A DNA stretch of 64,000 nucleotides from Pseudoscleropodium purum (taxonomy: Eukaryota; Streptophyta; Bryopsida; Hypnales; Brachytheciaceae): positions 12,578,173 to 12,642,172 of the forward strand of contig OZ017798.1 in the NCBI GenBank assembly GCA_963969395.1, given 5' to 3'. The translations under genes were made by a program, and so were the position numbers. How positions within the stretch are numbered: position 1 is the stretch's first letter; the number at the start of each line of letters is the position of its first letter. The notes beneath the pieces were generated by a model. The model was given only the letters and a program-made list of their open reading frames with translations. It made no database searches and had not been told where the DNA came from. Positions 23,258 through 37,135 of the stretch are shown here, one piece after another.

Positions 23258-25251
23258 TTCCTCTAAAATGCTGATAGAATTTCATTGCTGGTGCCACTCA
23301 AACAACTTGACAGTCTTTGGAAATCCAGGTTTGCATTCTATTTATAAACTGACTTATGACAACTGTGTGACTTTGCAAGTTCGGATTTTGGGTGTGAGTG
23401 TACCGTGGGATTTGGGATACAGGTCTTGATGCATTGCACGCGCATTTAGTCAAAGCACTGGACCCAGTTTCAAGCCACTTGAGTAACTTCAAATGAACTA
23501 CTGTATGTAAGATATCAGTAACATGCAACTGGCCTAGCAAGTCTGACAATTGGTCCTTTCAGTATGAAGATGACTCAGGACAAAGCATCCGTAGCACTTG
23601 CTTTGTGTCCCAGCAACGGATGTAACAAGAAGTATTTATTAAGCCAAAACGGAAAGAAAAGGAGTACGTTCCATTACCTTGGCTTTCCGAAATGATTGCT
23701 CACTCAGTTTCTAGCTATTATGGAGCATTGGTATTTAGTTAGTTTCAATGGAAAAGATTCTACTTACAGAGCAGGATACAAGTTATACAAAAGTAGATCA
23801 CTAGTTAGTAGAAGACTTCAGAAAAAGCCAACTGAAGGTAAACTGGAAGGCATAATTTTGATGTGAATATCACTCATCTCCATACAATAGTAGTAAAATC
23901 ACATTTACAAATTTTCATCTCTCATTTCATTGCAAAATAGGTTATGTGCAATATACAATGTACATTAGAATAATAGAAACCAATATTCCATTGCATTGGG
24001 CATAGTTCAATGCTTTGAGCATCTCCACTTGAGGTGCAAAATATTGGCCTAGAGAATGGTTTGACACGGCTAGACTTCAAGGAGAATACCACCAAGGACG
24101 TAGTTTAAGGTTTTTTTCAACTAACCTCTTCAAACTTTGTTTGCCACACTCCAAGTTATAGGGCCCCTCATGTTCGATCCGCTCCCCATTTTTGCAATCA
24201 CCACTTCAAAGTTTGAAGAAAAACTTCAAAAGAGCTCACAATTTTGAAGCCCCCTTCTATGGAGAGTAGATATATAGTTTGTAATTACTATCTCTATAGG
24301 ATTGCTCTATGGTACGTCACCCACTAAACTCATGTTTGCCTACTTTGTGCAATTTGGAATTAGGTTCTTTGACTTCTTATTTCAATTTCTGATGTCTTTT
24401 GATATAGACCCACTTAGAAGAATGTGGCCCCTCATGACTAAGGTAGTCATCACAAAATGCTCTAATTATTGGACCAATTAGTGCATTCTTTGTTTCTATA
24501 GTGAACAATCAAGGCATCCATCAAACATTTTTTGGTTAGACTTGTGAAACTAATGTCAATAATAATTAATTGACATTTAGGTGACATATATTCTCATAAT
24601 GATAATAAACTCATTGTCCAAAATTTTAGGGACACTGCTGGAATTGATTTTTCCTAAACCTTAGCTATTCCAATTTGTCACAATCATTTCACATCCTTGT
24701 GTTTATGTCCATACAAATGCTTTACTCAGCAATTAACAGGCCAAGTGAAGTGCAGAACCATACTAAGGTACACTACGATTCTCTATATCTATGATAAGCA
24801 CAAATTCAACAAACTAGATACAGTTTCAATTCCCAGAAATACCTCACAAATTCCAAGAAATGAAGATGTTCTTGGAGTCACAGATGTCATGTAACAGTTC
24901 TAAAACCGAGCAGTGAACAGCAAGTGTCTTTACCTTCAATATGTCAACTGCCACATCATTCTTTCAATGAATTAAAATTTCAAAATCCCTATATGACAAT
25001 CTTAGAATGCCACCAATCCAATGACCACGTGCCGCCTGTCACAATTCTAGAAGACATTAAGAATTAAATCCTTCAGTGATGGGCCCCGACATGCAACTAT
25101 TGCTCGCAAATTATTGCATCATACACTAAATATAATACAGGTGTGTACAGGTGTTACAGCTTCTCAATTACATCATCCACTTATAAAACTTAAATCAAAC
25201 TCATGAAGGTTGATAGCCGACTTCATTGTCCACTCTGCAATTCTGGGTACT
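23258..25251. other. Spacer 3' of the PDZ gene, no gene seen
   Basis: Mixed composition. Open frames of up to about 100 codons have no recognisable domain. The 3' end of the PDZ transcript lies in the right part. Confidence 0.4.
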
Positions 25252-27875
25252 TCAGAAATTCGCATTCCGTCGTTCAAAAACTAGTGTTAGCTCTCCGTCT
25301 GCAAAGAAACTGGCGTTCAAAGCTCTCATTATAAGATGCCACGGTCTACCATCAGCTATGTAGAGGTCCATCACTCGTTGAGGTCGACGAATGCCAAAGA
25401 AGTCCACATATACTCCTGCCTGCACAGAAAACCCTTTCTTCTCGTCACAACCACAGAATTTTGTAACAAAAAACGCCAGTCTTAACGCATAAATTGTCTT
25501 CTTTGCAGAGATAAAATATAAATAAATTCTCGAATTTGAATTCTCGTATCCTATAATTTTGTTGGACATCCTGAAAACAATTCTCTCTTTGAAAGTAATC
25601 ACATCAGGAAAAAGTCACCTTCAAGCAAAACTACTGGGTTCTGCAGCACCCCTGCAACCCTTGTATAACCGATGCAGACATCAACAAAGGTCGACCTTCA
25701 ACTTCAAAAATCCAAAATACATATAGAAAAGTTCGTGGAGAATGGAAACAAGCGATACAGAACAGAAAAGGCAGCTCAATTATAACAGAGTTTTCAATAA
25801 AATTAGGTTGTTTAAGGAACTTTCAGGCATACTTCATGGGGAGATCTCCCATTGATCATAACAGGACACTCTGTATCATACGGAGGCCACCTCAAGAATC
25901 ATGAGGAAGATCCTCTTTATGATACTGTCAAAAAGTTCCTGAAAACGCCGTTTTACAACTAGAAACTTTGACACGTACTACGTCCTCCTGATGGCGACCT
26001 TGTTGATTTCGAGAAAACTCAGAACATACCGGTTGCAGGTTTCTTACCGTAGTGGTTGCTCGAAGAATGTCCCCGGGCATGACACCCCCATTCAGTATAG
26101 GAGTATTGGAGTCGACATTTTTTCTGGATGCACCTAGGAAAAGCTGCGCAACTCGTGAAGCCCGATCGGCGTTCCCACCAGCGACAAGCTCCCCAACCAT
26201 AACGCGGTTCTTTCCATAAGCGTTTCTCAAGGGGCTCTCCACAAACACAATACCCAAAGGTTTTGGCAAAGTAACCTGTCATTATTTAACAAGAACTAGG
26301 TGATGAGAATTTCCCAACATCGTACGTTCTCCACAATCAATACTTGCTGTGTAAAGTAGGCATACCCCAAACAAACTCAGAACCGAAAACGAACACACTG
26401 CAATAGTCTCATACATGTAAGAACTCTACACGTATGACAGTGTTGGTTTTGGTTTTGGTGTTGGTTTTGGGTATACTTACCTTGGATGCTTATTTTATGC
26501 ATCTGATTCACCAGGGTCAGATTGAGACATTGCAGAACCCTGTTTTTATCCACTCGAAGTAGTTGCGTAAATATTCTAACTTCATCACTAGCAGTTGGAA
26601 ATACTAAAACACAACACGCAAGTCCTGATTTGTTTCGAAGTGCATTGATCCTTGCAGCAACCAATCCAATCATTCAAATCAAACACTTATTCCAAATTAC
26701 AGTGAGCATCAGCATAAAGTAAGTTTATATACCACAACAATGCTGCTTGAAGTGAAAATCTTCTGAAATACATATACACGTTCACTGCGGCTGCGCACGG
26801 GACCCACCTTTATCTTCACTTTCACCTAACAAGAAACCAAGAGGTAACGGTAAGTTCACAATTATGACTTGACAATTACGCTCTTGACAACACAACATTC
26901 TGAACTCTTCAGTCTTTCTACAAGCGCACCCATCGTACTGTCCTCTAACAACATTTAAGAAAACAGGATATGATTTGGATTCAATCAATATGCCAAAGAA
27001 TGGTGTGCAACAGCATGTCACTTATGCTTGCTCAGTCTGGGATCTATTGTCTGGGAGTTATTGAAGTGATTGATGTGAGAAAAGGGGCTTCCTTATTTGA
27101 AATTATTGAACTTAAGATCTAAAAGGATGTGAGAAAGAAAGAAGATTTCAGCAAATTGATAAAACCTTAGAAAGGTTAACCCTTTCTTGAATTACGAGAT
27201 GGACCCAAGGTGTTAGGATCTCCTTTTCAAAATGTTATGACACACGCCAGGAAAGAAAGAAACACAACAGCTAGTCATTGAGGACAATGACTAGTTTTAA
27301 AAGGAGATTGAGATGTACTACAGTAAACCTAAATGGGTATTTGAGAATGAACGAGGACTAATGATACTATTTGTGAACAAAGGACGATGGAAGTTAGTCA
27401 ACTCCAACTAAATGAGATTCGCGATGGAGACAGCAAGCTTGACAACCATGACCTAAAAGAATGACCAAATAATGGTTGAGAATCTTGACAACACTCTACA
27501 CACTCCAGGAAAGAAAGGAAAAAAGAAACAAAGAGTTTGTAATGCACAACCCACCTCGTCCAGGGCTGTCTCATCGACAGCAGATGACGCCGTAGCAATT
27601 CCTCCACCTCTGCTTTGTTTCCATGACCTTCGTGATGACCACCGAGAGCTTACGTGCCACGAATTACCCACAGGCCCATGGCCAAAGAGGCTACAGAATC
27701 CATAACGAAGAGGTGAAAACTTGGTGTGATCTTGGGGAACGCTTAGAGAGCGTTGAGGACTCACAAGGGATCCACAGCCAACGCAGATGGTTCTGTTGGG
27801 GACTACTTTGGCGCGGCTTTGGCTGCTGCACTTTGGAGGGAGAAGCCAATTCGCATTACTCAAGGAGGTCGCCAT
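25252..27875 (-). CDS. Plastid-targeted PDZ-domain protein, about 256 aa, 4 exons
   Basis: Exons on the minus strand: 27875-27555, 26825-26772 (or 26778), 26275-26048 and 25419-25252 (TGA stop), all joining in phase 0. Exon 1 encodes about 107 residues rich in Ser, Arg and Ala with few acids, starting MATSLSN and ending near GGGIATASS, a typical chloroplast transit peptide. Exon 3 begins with the PDZ core VTLPKPLGIVF (ligand-binding PLGIVF loop), then GELVAGGNADRA and GGVMPGDILRATTT, with an insertion of about 25 residues between the last two. Exon 4 (FFGIRRPQRVMDLY...GELTLVFERR) closes the domain. PDZ domains bind C-terminal peptides and serve as scaffolds or protease adaptors; the actual partner is unknown. 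I prefer the exon 2 donor at 26772 because it gives a tyrosine before VTLPKP; the other donor removes two residues. An in-frame ATG 114 bases upstream (27989) is a less likely start. Confidence 0.85.
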
Positions 27876-29882
27876 GGCTGGGAGCTCTCGGCATGATATG
27901 AACGTTCCTACTGCCCATGCAAAACAGCAGGGAGAAGTCTTGAAAATCGGCTTCAAAGCAAACCCTCCTGTGCTTACACTCTTTGTCAAAGTGTAAGGTA
28001 GGGGATGCTCAAAACGTTAGGGACCTGATCCCATCTCCTATAAATTGACCTCTGTTACATCGGTATACAACCTCCCACTTTGAAATTTCAAAAGGAATTC
28101 ATCTATTCATACACTTGGTTGGACTTACTGGCAAGTAGTGTAAGAATGATAGGGCTATATGCGGATGAACATTGATCTTTGAATGAAATGAAGCTCTTCA
28201 CTGTAAATTACATCGGTCTACAACCCCCTACTTTGAAATTTCAAAAGGAATTCATACATAGTGATAGACAGTTGATCTAAAGAGAGTTTGGCTCTTGTAC
28301 CCCCAAAATCTCTCCAGAACTCAATACATCTCTAATTAAATTACATTTCCACATACCTTGAAATTTTTAACGTGACGCAAATCGTATCCTCAACCTTCGA
28401 GGAAATTTCAAATTTAACAGAGGTTCGATCGGCAATATGACACAAACCCTATTAGTCCAATTTCAACTCTCCTCGAAAAGACCCTTGCACAACAGCTTAT
28501 TCAGCACATGAATCGCCGTGATCACACGAAATGCATCAGCTAACCTTTAAATTCGGTACTTCGGTAGCTGAATCACTTTGCACCTAGACACAAATCAAGT
28601 CTGGATATGACATTGTGTCACAAGCCTCAAATTTTCCCAAGTTTGAATCCTCCTCCGTCAAGTAACTACATAAGAAGATTCAAGCTCTAACTGCGACAAA
28701 GAGAATGATCTGGCAACTCCGCACATGCAAAATTCATAACCCCCTTTCGTTTAAAAGACAGAGACACCAAATTCGCCACTAACCCAAAAGGGTTACCCTA
28801 AAATCTTCCATTATAGGTATATATTGGAATATAAAAACTTGAGATTTGCCTCAAAAATATACCCAGAAATAGAACAGGCGATTCAGGTGTCTATATCTCA
28901 TTCACTGACAATTGAACTCCACCCTTACCGAATTCGAGTTCAATACGGAACAGAAACTGAGTACGTCACCCTAAAACGAGGTTCAACAAGAGGAATTCAC
29001 TGAGAGATTTCAATCTAACCCTACAAACGCCGAATAGTGCAAACTTTGAATCCACCCAGAGCTGATTCTGGCTTGACAAAGAGATGAGCAATTGAGAAAG
29101 TACAGCAGTAAGGAAACTCACAGTAAGAATCGGAATTTGAAAAGGATAATCACAGTCTGTGCAGACTGTTGTGAAGCCTTGGAATCGCAGATGATGCGTT
29201 GCTTGAAGGTTTGATGTGCCTTGCTTTCTACGGGAGTGGAAATCTGGGTTAACATGCAAAGGGATTCTGAACATTTGTGGATGACAAAAGGACTGGACGG
29301 ATGGAGGCTCGCATTGATGATGCCGTCAGTGACAAGTAGGATCCATATTCTAACACTTGAAAGCTTGTTCCCTACATTGGGCACCAACTCGAGCTAACTT
29401 GAGAGTTGAGACCCGCAAGTTAGCCACAGAATATGATACCCTCTTATTTTGAGGTCTTCACAATCCTTACCCACTGCCCTTTACATCTTAATTTGTGTTG
29501 CAGTGTTGCACTAGGTTTTTTGGTTTTTTTTTAAGTAATGATTTGATGGTCTTGGAGCAATTTTCTAGCAATTTCTTTGTAATTTTTTTCCATGACTTTA
29601 ATAATGAATTCATATATCAAACTTTTAGGTGGTCAACCAATGAACTTGGTGGCCAATGTCAACATTTTGGTGTCAAAGCAAATCTCACAAATCTTTGGCT
29701 AAGAACCCACTCCCTTATTGCAACTGAGCTTGTCCATCTCTAAAGCCCACCATTATTGTTAAACTATTATTCTTCACTGATACTTGGATTGAAGAAGGTT
29801 CCTATTCACTTTCCATCACTAGTAATTGAATTACTGAGTTTTGAAATTTTTTTTCATATATTCTTGCTTCCTTTTGAGATCA
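27876..29882. other. Upstream region of the PDZ gene and spacer
   Basis: The leader and promoter of the PDZ gene probably lie at 27876-28500 but I see no sure TATA box. A block of about 55 bp is repeated directly near 28055-28110 and 28200-28255 (shared TACATCGGT, then CTTTGAAATTTCAAAAGG). The inverted partner of the 17618 repeat lies at 28017-28042. Open frames at 28966-29387 have no recognisable domain. Confidence 0.4.
28017..28042 (-). repeat. Inverted partner of the 17618 repeat
   Basis: The reverse complement differs from 17618-17643 at one base. It lies just upstream of the PDZ gene. Confidence 0.55.
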
Positions 29883-30815
29883 ACCCCTAAAATTCCATGA
29901 CTATATATTCACCAAAAACGCTCTAAAACTGCAATTTTAAATACAACTACTAAATTTTTGGGAAAAAAAAACAATTTTTGACTCAAGTAACCATAGGATC
30001 TTGTAGTATGATGACTTGAAAACATGTGGTAAAATTTTCAAAAAATTGCACTGTGTGGATTGTAAGATATAAGCATTCAAACTTACCAAAACCATTTTTT
30101 CAACTTTGCAAAAAAAACAGGTAGCTGCACTTCACAAGCTCACTTTTCTAAGAAAAAATGACCCAAATGGTATTTCTTCTTTAGATTATTTTTTCTAGAT
30201 AAGTTGGCCAAATCCTTGAAAATTATCAAATCATTTTGAATAGTACAACATATAGGAAAAAAATAGTAAGTAGGTAGTAGTAGAGAATGATTCAAAATAC
30301 TAAATTATTAAGAATTGAAATATGGAATTGAAAAATGTCAATAAAAATGGTTGAAGTGTTGTAATAAGAAATTTACATCCTAAGATTTTATTTTATTTTC
30401 AAAAATATTGAAAATTGGGTAAGATAATGGATTTCAAAGTTTATTTTAGAGTAGGGAATCCATAACTACCTATAAACAAAAAATCCTCATAACTTTTGAC
30501 TCGTTGATCAAAATGGAATGATTCAAATCTTTCCTTGTATATATAATTCTAGAAAAACAATTTCAAATTTGTAATTCTGAAAAAAGTGATTTTCTCTAAT
30601 CTGCCCAAACTGCCCAATTACAAAAAAAAAATAGCATATTAGGCTATAACTTCTAACTCCTATTTCCAAAAGTCATGAAATTTGTTGCAAATGAAAGATA
30701 TTCCTAATCTACACTTTCTATTAAAATTTCAGCCTAAGATATGCAAATTTTTAGTCACAATGGCTTGCCCCAAATTTCTATATAGCCAAAAAACACAATC
30801 CAATCCTTTAGGGGT
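29883..30815 (+). mobile_element. ACCCCTAAAG-ended DNA element, copy 2 (about 933 bp)
   Basis: Begins ACCCCTAAAATTCC and ends CCTTTAGGGGT, making inverted termini. The next three bases are TAA on the right and TCA on the left, a nearly matching target duplication. The interior follows the 57 kb copy over its length (GGATCTTGTAGT, CACTTCACAAGCTCACTTTT, and the 'CATAACTTTTGACTC' block). No transposase. Confidence 0.75.
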
Positions 30816-33800
30816 TAATGAATTGAGTTGTTCCTTCAACAATGTTGTGTGAGTTGTTTTATTACATGGTATTAGAGTATTTGCTTAGGAATGTATAAAG
30901 AGAGAAAACTGAAGGTGTTATTCTAGCTCAAGGAGAGAAGTATAATCTTGTTTCTTCACAAACTTGTGAATGAGCAAGATGACATAGAAATGGAGCATGA
31001 ACGGTTGAATACATCTACAAACGGTGTTAGAAAGCGCTTTGCAAACTTATCTCCAGCTATGAGAAACAATGATATAAACATGAGGAAGATTTTTTAGCCC
31101 AATTGCAAGAAACACTTGTAATATTTTTTGTCACATGTTTCTAGATGATTTGTTTTTTAGCCATAATTTTTATGTTATAGCTCCAAATGACTCATAATGC
31201 AAAGGTAAGGTACTCATGACTATTAAATATCTAAGCTAATTTATTTTTTCAAAAATATTTGATTATCTAATAATAGCCTCTAATTGATTGTTATCTTTAT
31301 CAATTTGAAGATTTTTAGTACTTTATACTATTTTTAGCCCCAAAACAAATTTGGAGCTATTGCATGAAAGAATTCCAAAAATATATTATAGGAACCAAAA
31401 ATTTAAACCTCTTTCTACATGCATTTTGGAAACATGAAAATAATGATTTTTGTAGTTCTTTTGGTAAATGACCATCTCTATAGAGTTGTTACAAATGGAA
31501 TTATTTTTCATTTTTACAAATTCCAATTTCAAAGTACCAATTTTCTTGAGGTTTTGTACTCTTATAGTTCTCTTACTAAGACAATTATTCTATGCTCTAT
31601 CTTATTAAAGAATAAAATCTTTGTAAAGGTCTTTCTATTGGCCATCTTTTTTTAATTTAAAAATAAATTCCAATTTTAAAGTACTTTAGAAAAAAGCATA
31701 ATTATTGTAAAAATTTAACCAAACCAATAGGTGATTCTTGCAACCATTAAAGAAAATTTGACCTTTACAATGGGCCATTTGACTTTTTGCAAGTGTGCAA
31801 ATCTGGAGAAAAAAGTATTAATTTTTTTTGTCCATAGTCCTCAATGGTACAAATTGTGATCATATAGACTAAATATTATTTTTTATTATTTTTATTTATT
31901 TTTCTAGATAATGCATATTATCATATAGTCAAACAACCCATTGCATTGTCTAAATTTCTTCTAATGTGTCCTATGAACCTCCATCTCTAAAAAGAATTTG
32001 ATGATAATCACTCTTCTTATAGGTGATTAATTATGGAGCTAATGATCGGCACTTTGACTCTAATAGAAAGTATAGAATTTTGAAAATTGAATTACTTCTT
32101 TGAATAACTTAATATTGTACATGAAGTTTTGATTTGGCATTCACATGCCAAAATTGAATTTCCACATCAAATTCTCAAAGGTCCACATCACTTCACACCA
32201 TTCACAAGTTAACATGTGGTGCTTTTTAACAAAAATGACTTAATTTATACCGAATCTAACCTTCAAATAGGGTACACCATAACCAAAGGAAAAAGTTCAT
32301 TAAAAGATTTTTGGGGGTTTGGAAGGATCGTTTCAAGCTAGTGTTCCCCACAATTCCCCTCATAGTAAAAAAAACACCATGCTATTAGAAAAAATAAATT
32401 TGAATAAATAAATAAATTTAAATTTCTTAAAATGAAAAACAAAGTTGAAAAAAAATGAATTATTTTTTTTATGGAAAATAACATGGCAGTTGTTTTGCCA
32501 CATCACGCAATAGGTTTCAACAAATTCGTAGAGTCAATAAACGTGAAGGAACTCGCAACCCTTCTAGACCTCCAAAAGTCTTCTAATGTGAAATGATATT
32601 CATCATTATTACTTGTATTAAAGAAGGTTCCTATTTCCTTGCCATCATTGGCAATTATATTACTAAGTTTAGTAATTATATTTTTTCATATATTCTTATT
32701 TCATGAAGAAGGTAATGAACTAAGTCATTCAATAAATTATAGTGTTTTGGGAGGCCTGGGGTTCTTTTAAGCAATTTTTAAGCAATTTGTAAAAGTTTAT
32801 GTTATTAAATAATGACCCTATCTAAATTACCTCCACTTTGAAAGAAAGGACATTTCAACCAATAATTTTGAAACCAAATGTCCAAATAAAGGTATGCCTT
32901 TGAGGTAATACTTTTTCACCTCTCATATCAAATTTCACCAAGTTTCATCAAATATTAACTCCAAACCAAGCCCAAATGTAAAAATAGGACAAAAAATGGT
33001 TTTGTCTTATAGTGCTTAAATGTAATTTTACCATTGTAAATATTTCTTGATTTTAGAAAAAAAGTTTATTTCTAAAAGGTAGTTATTCAACTATTGCATT
33101 AATATGATCATAGTAAATATTAATTTATTAAATCAAATGTAGTATTATTTCAATAATTATGATTCTAATACTTGATAGTTTATATAATTATTGATTTCAT
33201 TGAAAAATTATACTAAAAAGAATATACTATAAAATAATACTATAAAAGATATACTAAATTTTTCCATAGTCTCTTTATTGTACACTAACAATTTACTCTC
33301 ACCATTGTACTATACATTTTATCTTCATTCTCTCTAAAAGGGATGCTATGGTGAATGTGACCTTCGTATAAGGGTAATCACACTATAGCACACAAAGCCC
33401 CATCATGCACTTGGGAGGCATAGCATGCTTGGTTTGCATTATTTGCACTATAATCTATACTATCTTTTGAGAATTGTCATGCAATCAATTCCCCCCCCCC
33501 CTCCCCCCGCTTCAAGTGAAAAAAAACCCAGCCATCGGACAAGATTAAAGAAACCTAAGACCACCCTTCATTATTGTGCAATGTGAATTCTTTGAAAATG
33601 TCGTTGAAGTCATTGGCCATCCACACCTACACGTGCAACTTCCCTACACCTTGCTCTAGCCAATATTTTCTCTTCAATATTGAATTGGTGTTTTTGAGTT
33701 TCAAATTGTGGAGGTTACAATGGAAAGCATGCCTAGAATTTTGTCAATGTCAAAGAATTCTTTAGAAGCTTCTACGTTTTCCAATGAAAACAAATTAGAT

Positions 33801-35331
33801 ATTGCTTTCACTCATTCAAAGATGTTGGCACATTGAGGAATATTACTTAGATTCATAGGAATTGTCCAAATTTGAAATGCCCTAATTGGGAGACTTCATA
33901 TGAGTTGATTAGTGATTGCATTCTTCATCATTTTTTGAGAATCAATCCTAGAATTCGTCAAAGTTTCCGACATTGAATTGTGATATATTGAATTTGTTAA
34001 TTTTGTTCTTCTTCTAGGGAACCAATTGGCATTGTGCACCTTCTTACTTTATATGAAACCCTAATCCAATTAGTAGGAGTTGCATATTGAATAAGTTACA
34101 AGCGCATGTTCTTGCTATGGAGGTTGGGAGTATTTCGAAGGTGTTCATACAAACTCCATCATCTTTGGCATGGAGCTCTCAAAGACTTACTTGGGAAGCC
34201 ATCAGCAAAATAAGTTCGTTATGTAAATTTGACTCATGTGCAACATCTTTGTGGACCAATCTCAATAGGTATTCTTTGGCTAAGTGAGATTTTGGGTTTA
34301 CTGACATTCTCTAACTTTGCTTTATTATAATCACATGCTATAAGTCAAAAAATGCAATCAAAGTATGCACATTCAATGGATGCGATTTCAAATTTGTTGT
34401 CACATTGTGATCATGTTTGAATGACTTTAGTTCAAATGACTTCACATTCTCCATGACTTGGACTGCTTTGAATTGTGATAAGTTTTCTCCTAGTTAAGTG
34501 TTAGGATTAAGACCAACTAGCTAATGTCAATTGACTTGATCAATCACTCATGAGGTTGCTTGCTATGTTTTATTTTGCTTAGTGTTGATGTTGGTCGTTC
34601 TTTTCATGCCTTTGTGTTCTTGATTGTAATAAATTCTTGAATATTTCTTAAATTAATTATACTATAGGTGCAAAAATATGTTGTTCACTGAATGATTTTG
34701 GCATCCCATGAAGACAATTTGCCACAAGGACAGGAAATGGCCATCATTGTATTCTCCACCAACATTGTGAGAAGTTTCATGGTATGTATAGTTCTTTCTT
34801 TTTGAATAGAATTGCAACATGCACAAGTGTTTCAATTACATTTGGAGAACTAATAGCATAGTTCAAGAAAGTAATGCTTAGAATGTTCATGATGTTAAAA
34901 ATGTAGTACTGAAATTAATTGAAGCTAGCTAATGTCAATTAACTTGATCACTCATAAAGTTGCTTGTTGTATTTTCATTTGCTTAGTATTGATGCTAAAT
35001 GTTCTCTCAATGTCTAGAGCTAGAAGTCCAATTTTGTAAACAATTTTAGCAACATAAAGGAGACAAAAAAAAGAGAAGGAGACATGAGATTGAAGAAAAA
35101 AGGTTTTACATGAAATAGAAAAATAAGGAATTGAATTTTTTTAATGTAATTTAGGGTTTATTGCATAATGAAAGTAATTGCGGAAGGAAGTACATTTGGA
35201 AATTGAGTGTTTCAATGTAGGAAATTAGAAATGATTTTTATTCAATGGCTATATGCCATATATACAAAAATCATTCTCTGACTACCCTACTATTAGGCTT
35301 ATACATAGTTTTACACTATCACTTCAAAAGA
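30816..35331. other. AT-rich spacer with small repeats, no gene seen
   Basis: A block of about 85 bp is duplicated at 34518-34602 and 34923-35008 (AGCTAATGTCAATTRACTTG). A poly-C tract lies at 33491-33509. Open frames at 33574-34287 are not recognised. Confidence 0.4.
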
Positions 35332-36064
35332 GGCAATAACTGGGTAGTTGCAAGAAAGGGTGGTCCTATTTTTTGTCACACTTTGAGTTGCATAGTTTAG
35401 TTTGGCCATAACTTTTGGAGAATGAAGCCAATGTACTTGAATTTTTTTTTATTGAAGATGACCAACTTGTTGATGAAGAGAATTCTTATTTTTCAGAAGT
35501 TTTCAAAATTTTTTTTTATAATTAAGTTCTAATTTAGATAAATTTGTCACACTTTACAATTTAGGGGTTTTTAGTACTACGGAGTACCCATAATTGATGA
35601 TGTAGAGCTAAAATTTGTGTAGGATATTTCCACACTAGAGATTCATGTGCCCACATTACTTTATAGTGTCCACATGCATGCAATCAAGGGGCCCTTGTGC
35701 ATGCACTTCTGAAGAGTGAAGATGGTTTTGGCTTAATTTTTTTGATGAAATATGATTACCATGAAGTCTTCACAAATGGCCAATTTTTAGATTTTTTTTT
35801 ATCATGATTTTTTATTTTTTATTAATTTATACCTCACTGCATCCATTTTCTGTGACAATCTAGTTTTTTTCAAACAATAATATTTCAGTACTTACAAGTA
35901 CTCATAGTACTCAAAATAGTACTCATACTTTTAGTTGTTGATTTTTTGGATCAACGGTGGAGATTGTTCTGTTTTGTAGTACTCATAGTTCTACACCGCA
36001 TAAAGTTTGTTTTAACAAAACGCTACAAAAAATAGACACCCTTTCTTGCAACTATCCAATTGCC
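35332..36064. mobile_element. Non-coding DNA element with about 44-bp terminal inverted repeats, 733 bp
   Basis: The left end (GGCAATAACTGGGTAGTTGC, then AAGAAAGGGTGG and CCTATTTTTTG) pairs with the right end read in reverse complement (GGCAATTGGATAGTTGC, then AAGAAAGGGTGTCTATTTTTTG). No coding capacity in between. Confidence 0.7.
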
Positions 36065-36449
36065 TATGTCTACACTATCATATTTATCCATTAAAAAAAA
36101 TTGTAGGCCTCAAGAGGTTTACGAGTTTTGCACCCCCTTGGTGCAATTTTAAAAGAAAAAAATTATTTTTTATTTTTTATTTTTGAAAATTTGAAATCTG
36201 ATGTGGAGTCACATCATTTCCACGTTAGATTTTAATTTTCTCAAATGGATGCCCAAATTGCGTTTTTGACAACGTAGTGATTCTAGGCAGCTCACCATGA
36301 ATAGAATATTTTTCTTTAAAATTTTCACACAATATGTGTTTGAAGAATAGCTTTAAAGCCCAACAATTTAGACTTTTGACTTTTGAAGCCCAACTTTTGA
36401 CTACATGGTTAAATAGTTATTGTACAATATGTAATTTTCAATACTTTGA
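36065..36449. other. AT-rich spacer, no gene seen
   Basis: Nothing recognised. Confidence 0.4.
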
Positions 36450-37135
36450 GGGTAGTCCAAAAATTTCTTAAAAATTTACTTTTTTTAAAAATAAAATTTT
36501 TTAATTGATTTTTAAGATTTAGATATACATGAAAAGCTTTTCATCATTCTTTTTTAAATTAATGAAATGAAAGTCATGAGGAGTTTTAGTTTGTGAGCAA
36601 TTATGAACCTTCTACTCTAAAATAAACTTTGAAGTTCTTTATTTAACTCAATTTTCAATCTTCTTTGAAAAAAATAAGATCATAGGATGTAAATTGTTTA
36701 TTACACCATTACAACCATTAGGATTGGCATTTTTCAATTCCATAACTAAATTCTTAACAATTTAAAATTTTGAATCATTCTCTACTTCTTTCTACATACT
36801 TATTTTTCCCTATATATTGTACAATTCCAAATGATTTAGAAATTTTCAAGTATGTAGCTAACTTGCCTTGAATGAATCCAAAGAAGCACTACCACTTTGA
36901 ACATTTTTTCATGCAAATTAGATGTCTTGCAATCTACATGAATTTTGTCTATTCAAAAGCTAATATCTTGCAATCTACATGGTAGAAATTTCTGAAATTT
37001 TTTACATGTCTTTTCAAACTAGATTCTATAGTTACATATGTTTGTGAATGTTTTTTTTTCTAAAATTTGGTACTTACACTAAAAGTGACAATTTGAACGT
37101 TTTTGGTGACAATATACACTAAAGCATTTAGAGGT
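36450..37135 (-). mobile_element. ACCCCTAAAG-ended DNA element, copy 3 (5' part lost or diverged)
   Basis: The same orientation and block order as the 7.3 kb copy (ATTAGGATTGGCATTTTTCA, AATCCAAAGAAGCACTACCA). It ends in ATTTAGAGGT followed by TAA. The left terminus cannot be found, so this copy is truncated or strongly diverged. Confidence 0.6.

Noticed and set aside
27472..27996. Three plus-strand frames
   Set aside because: Antisense shadows of exon 1 of the PDZ gene.
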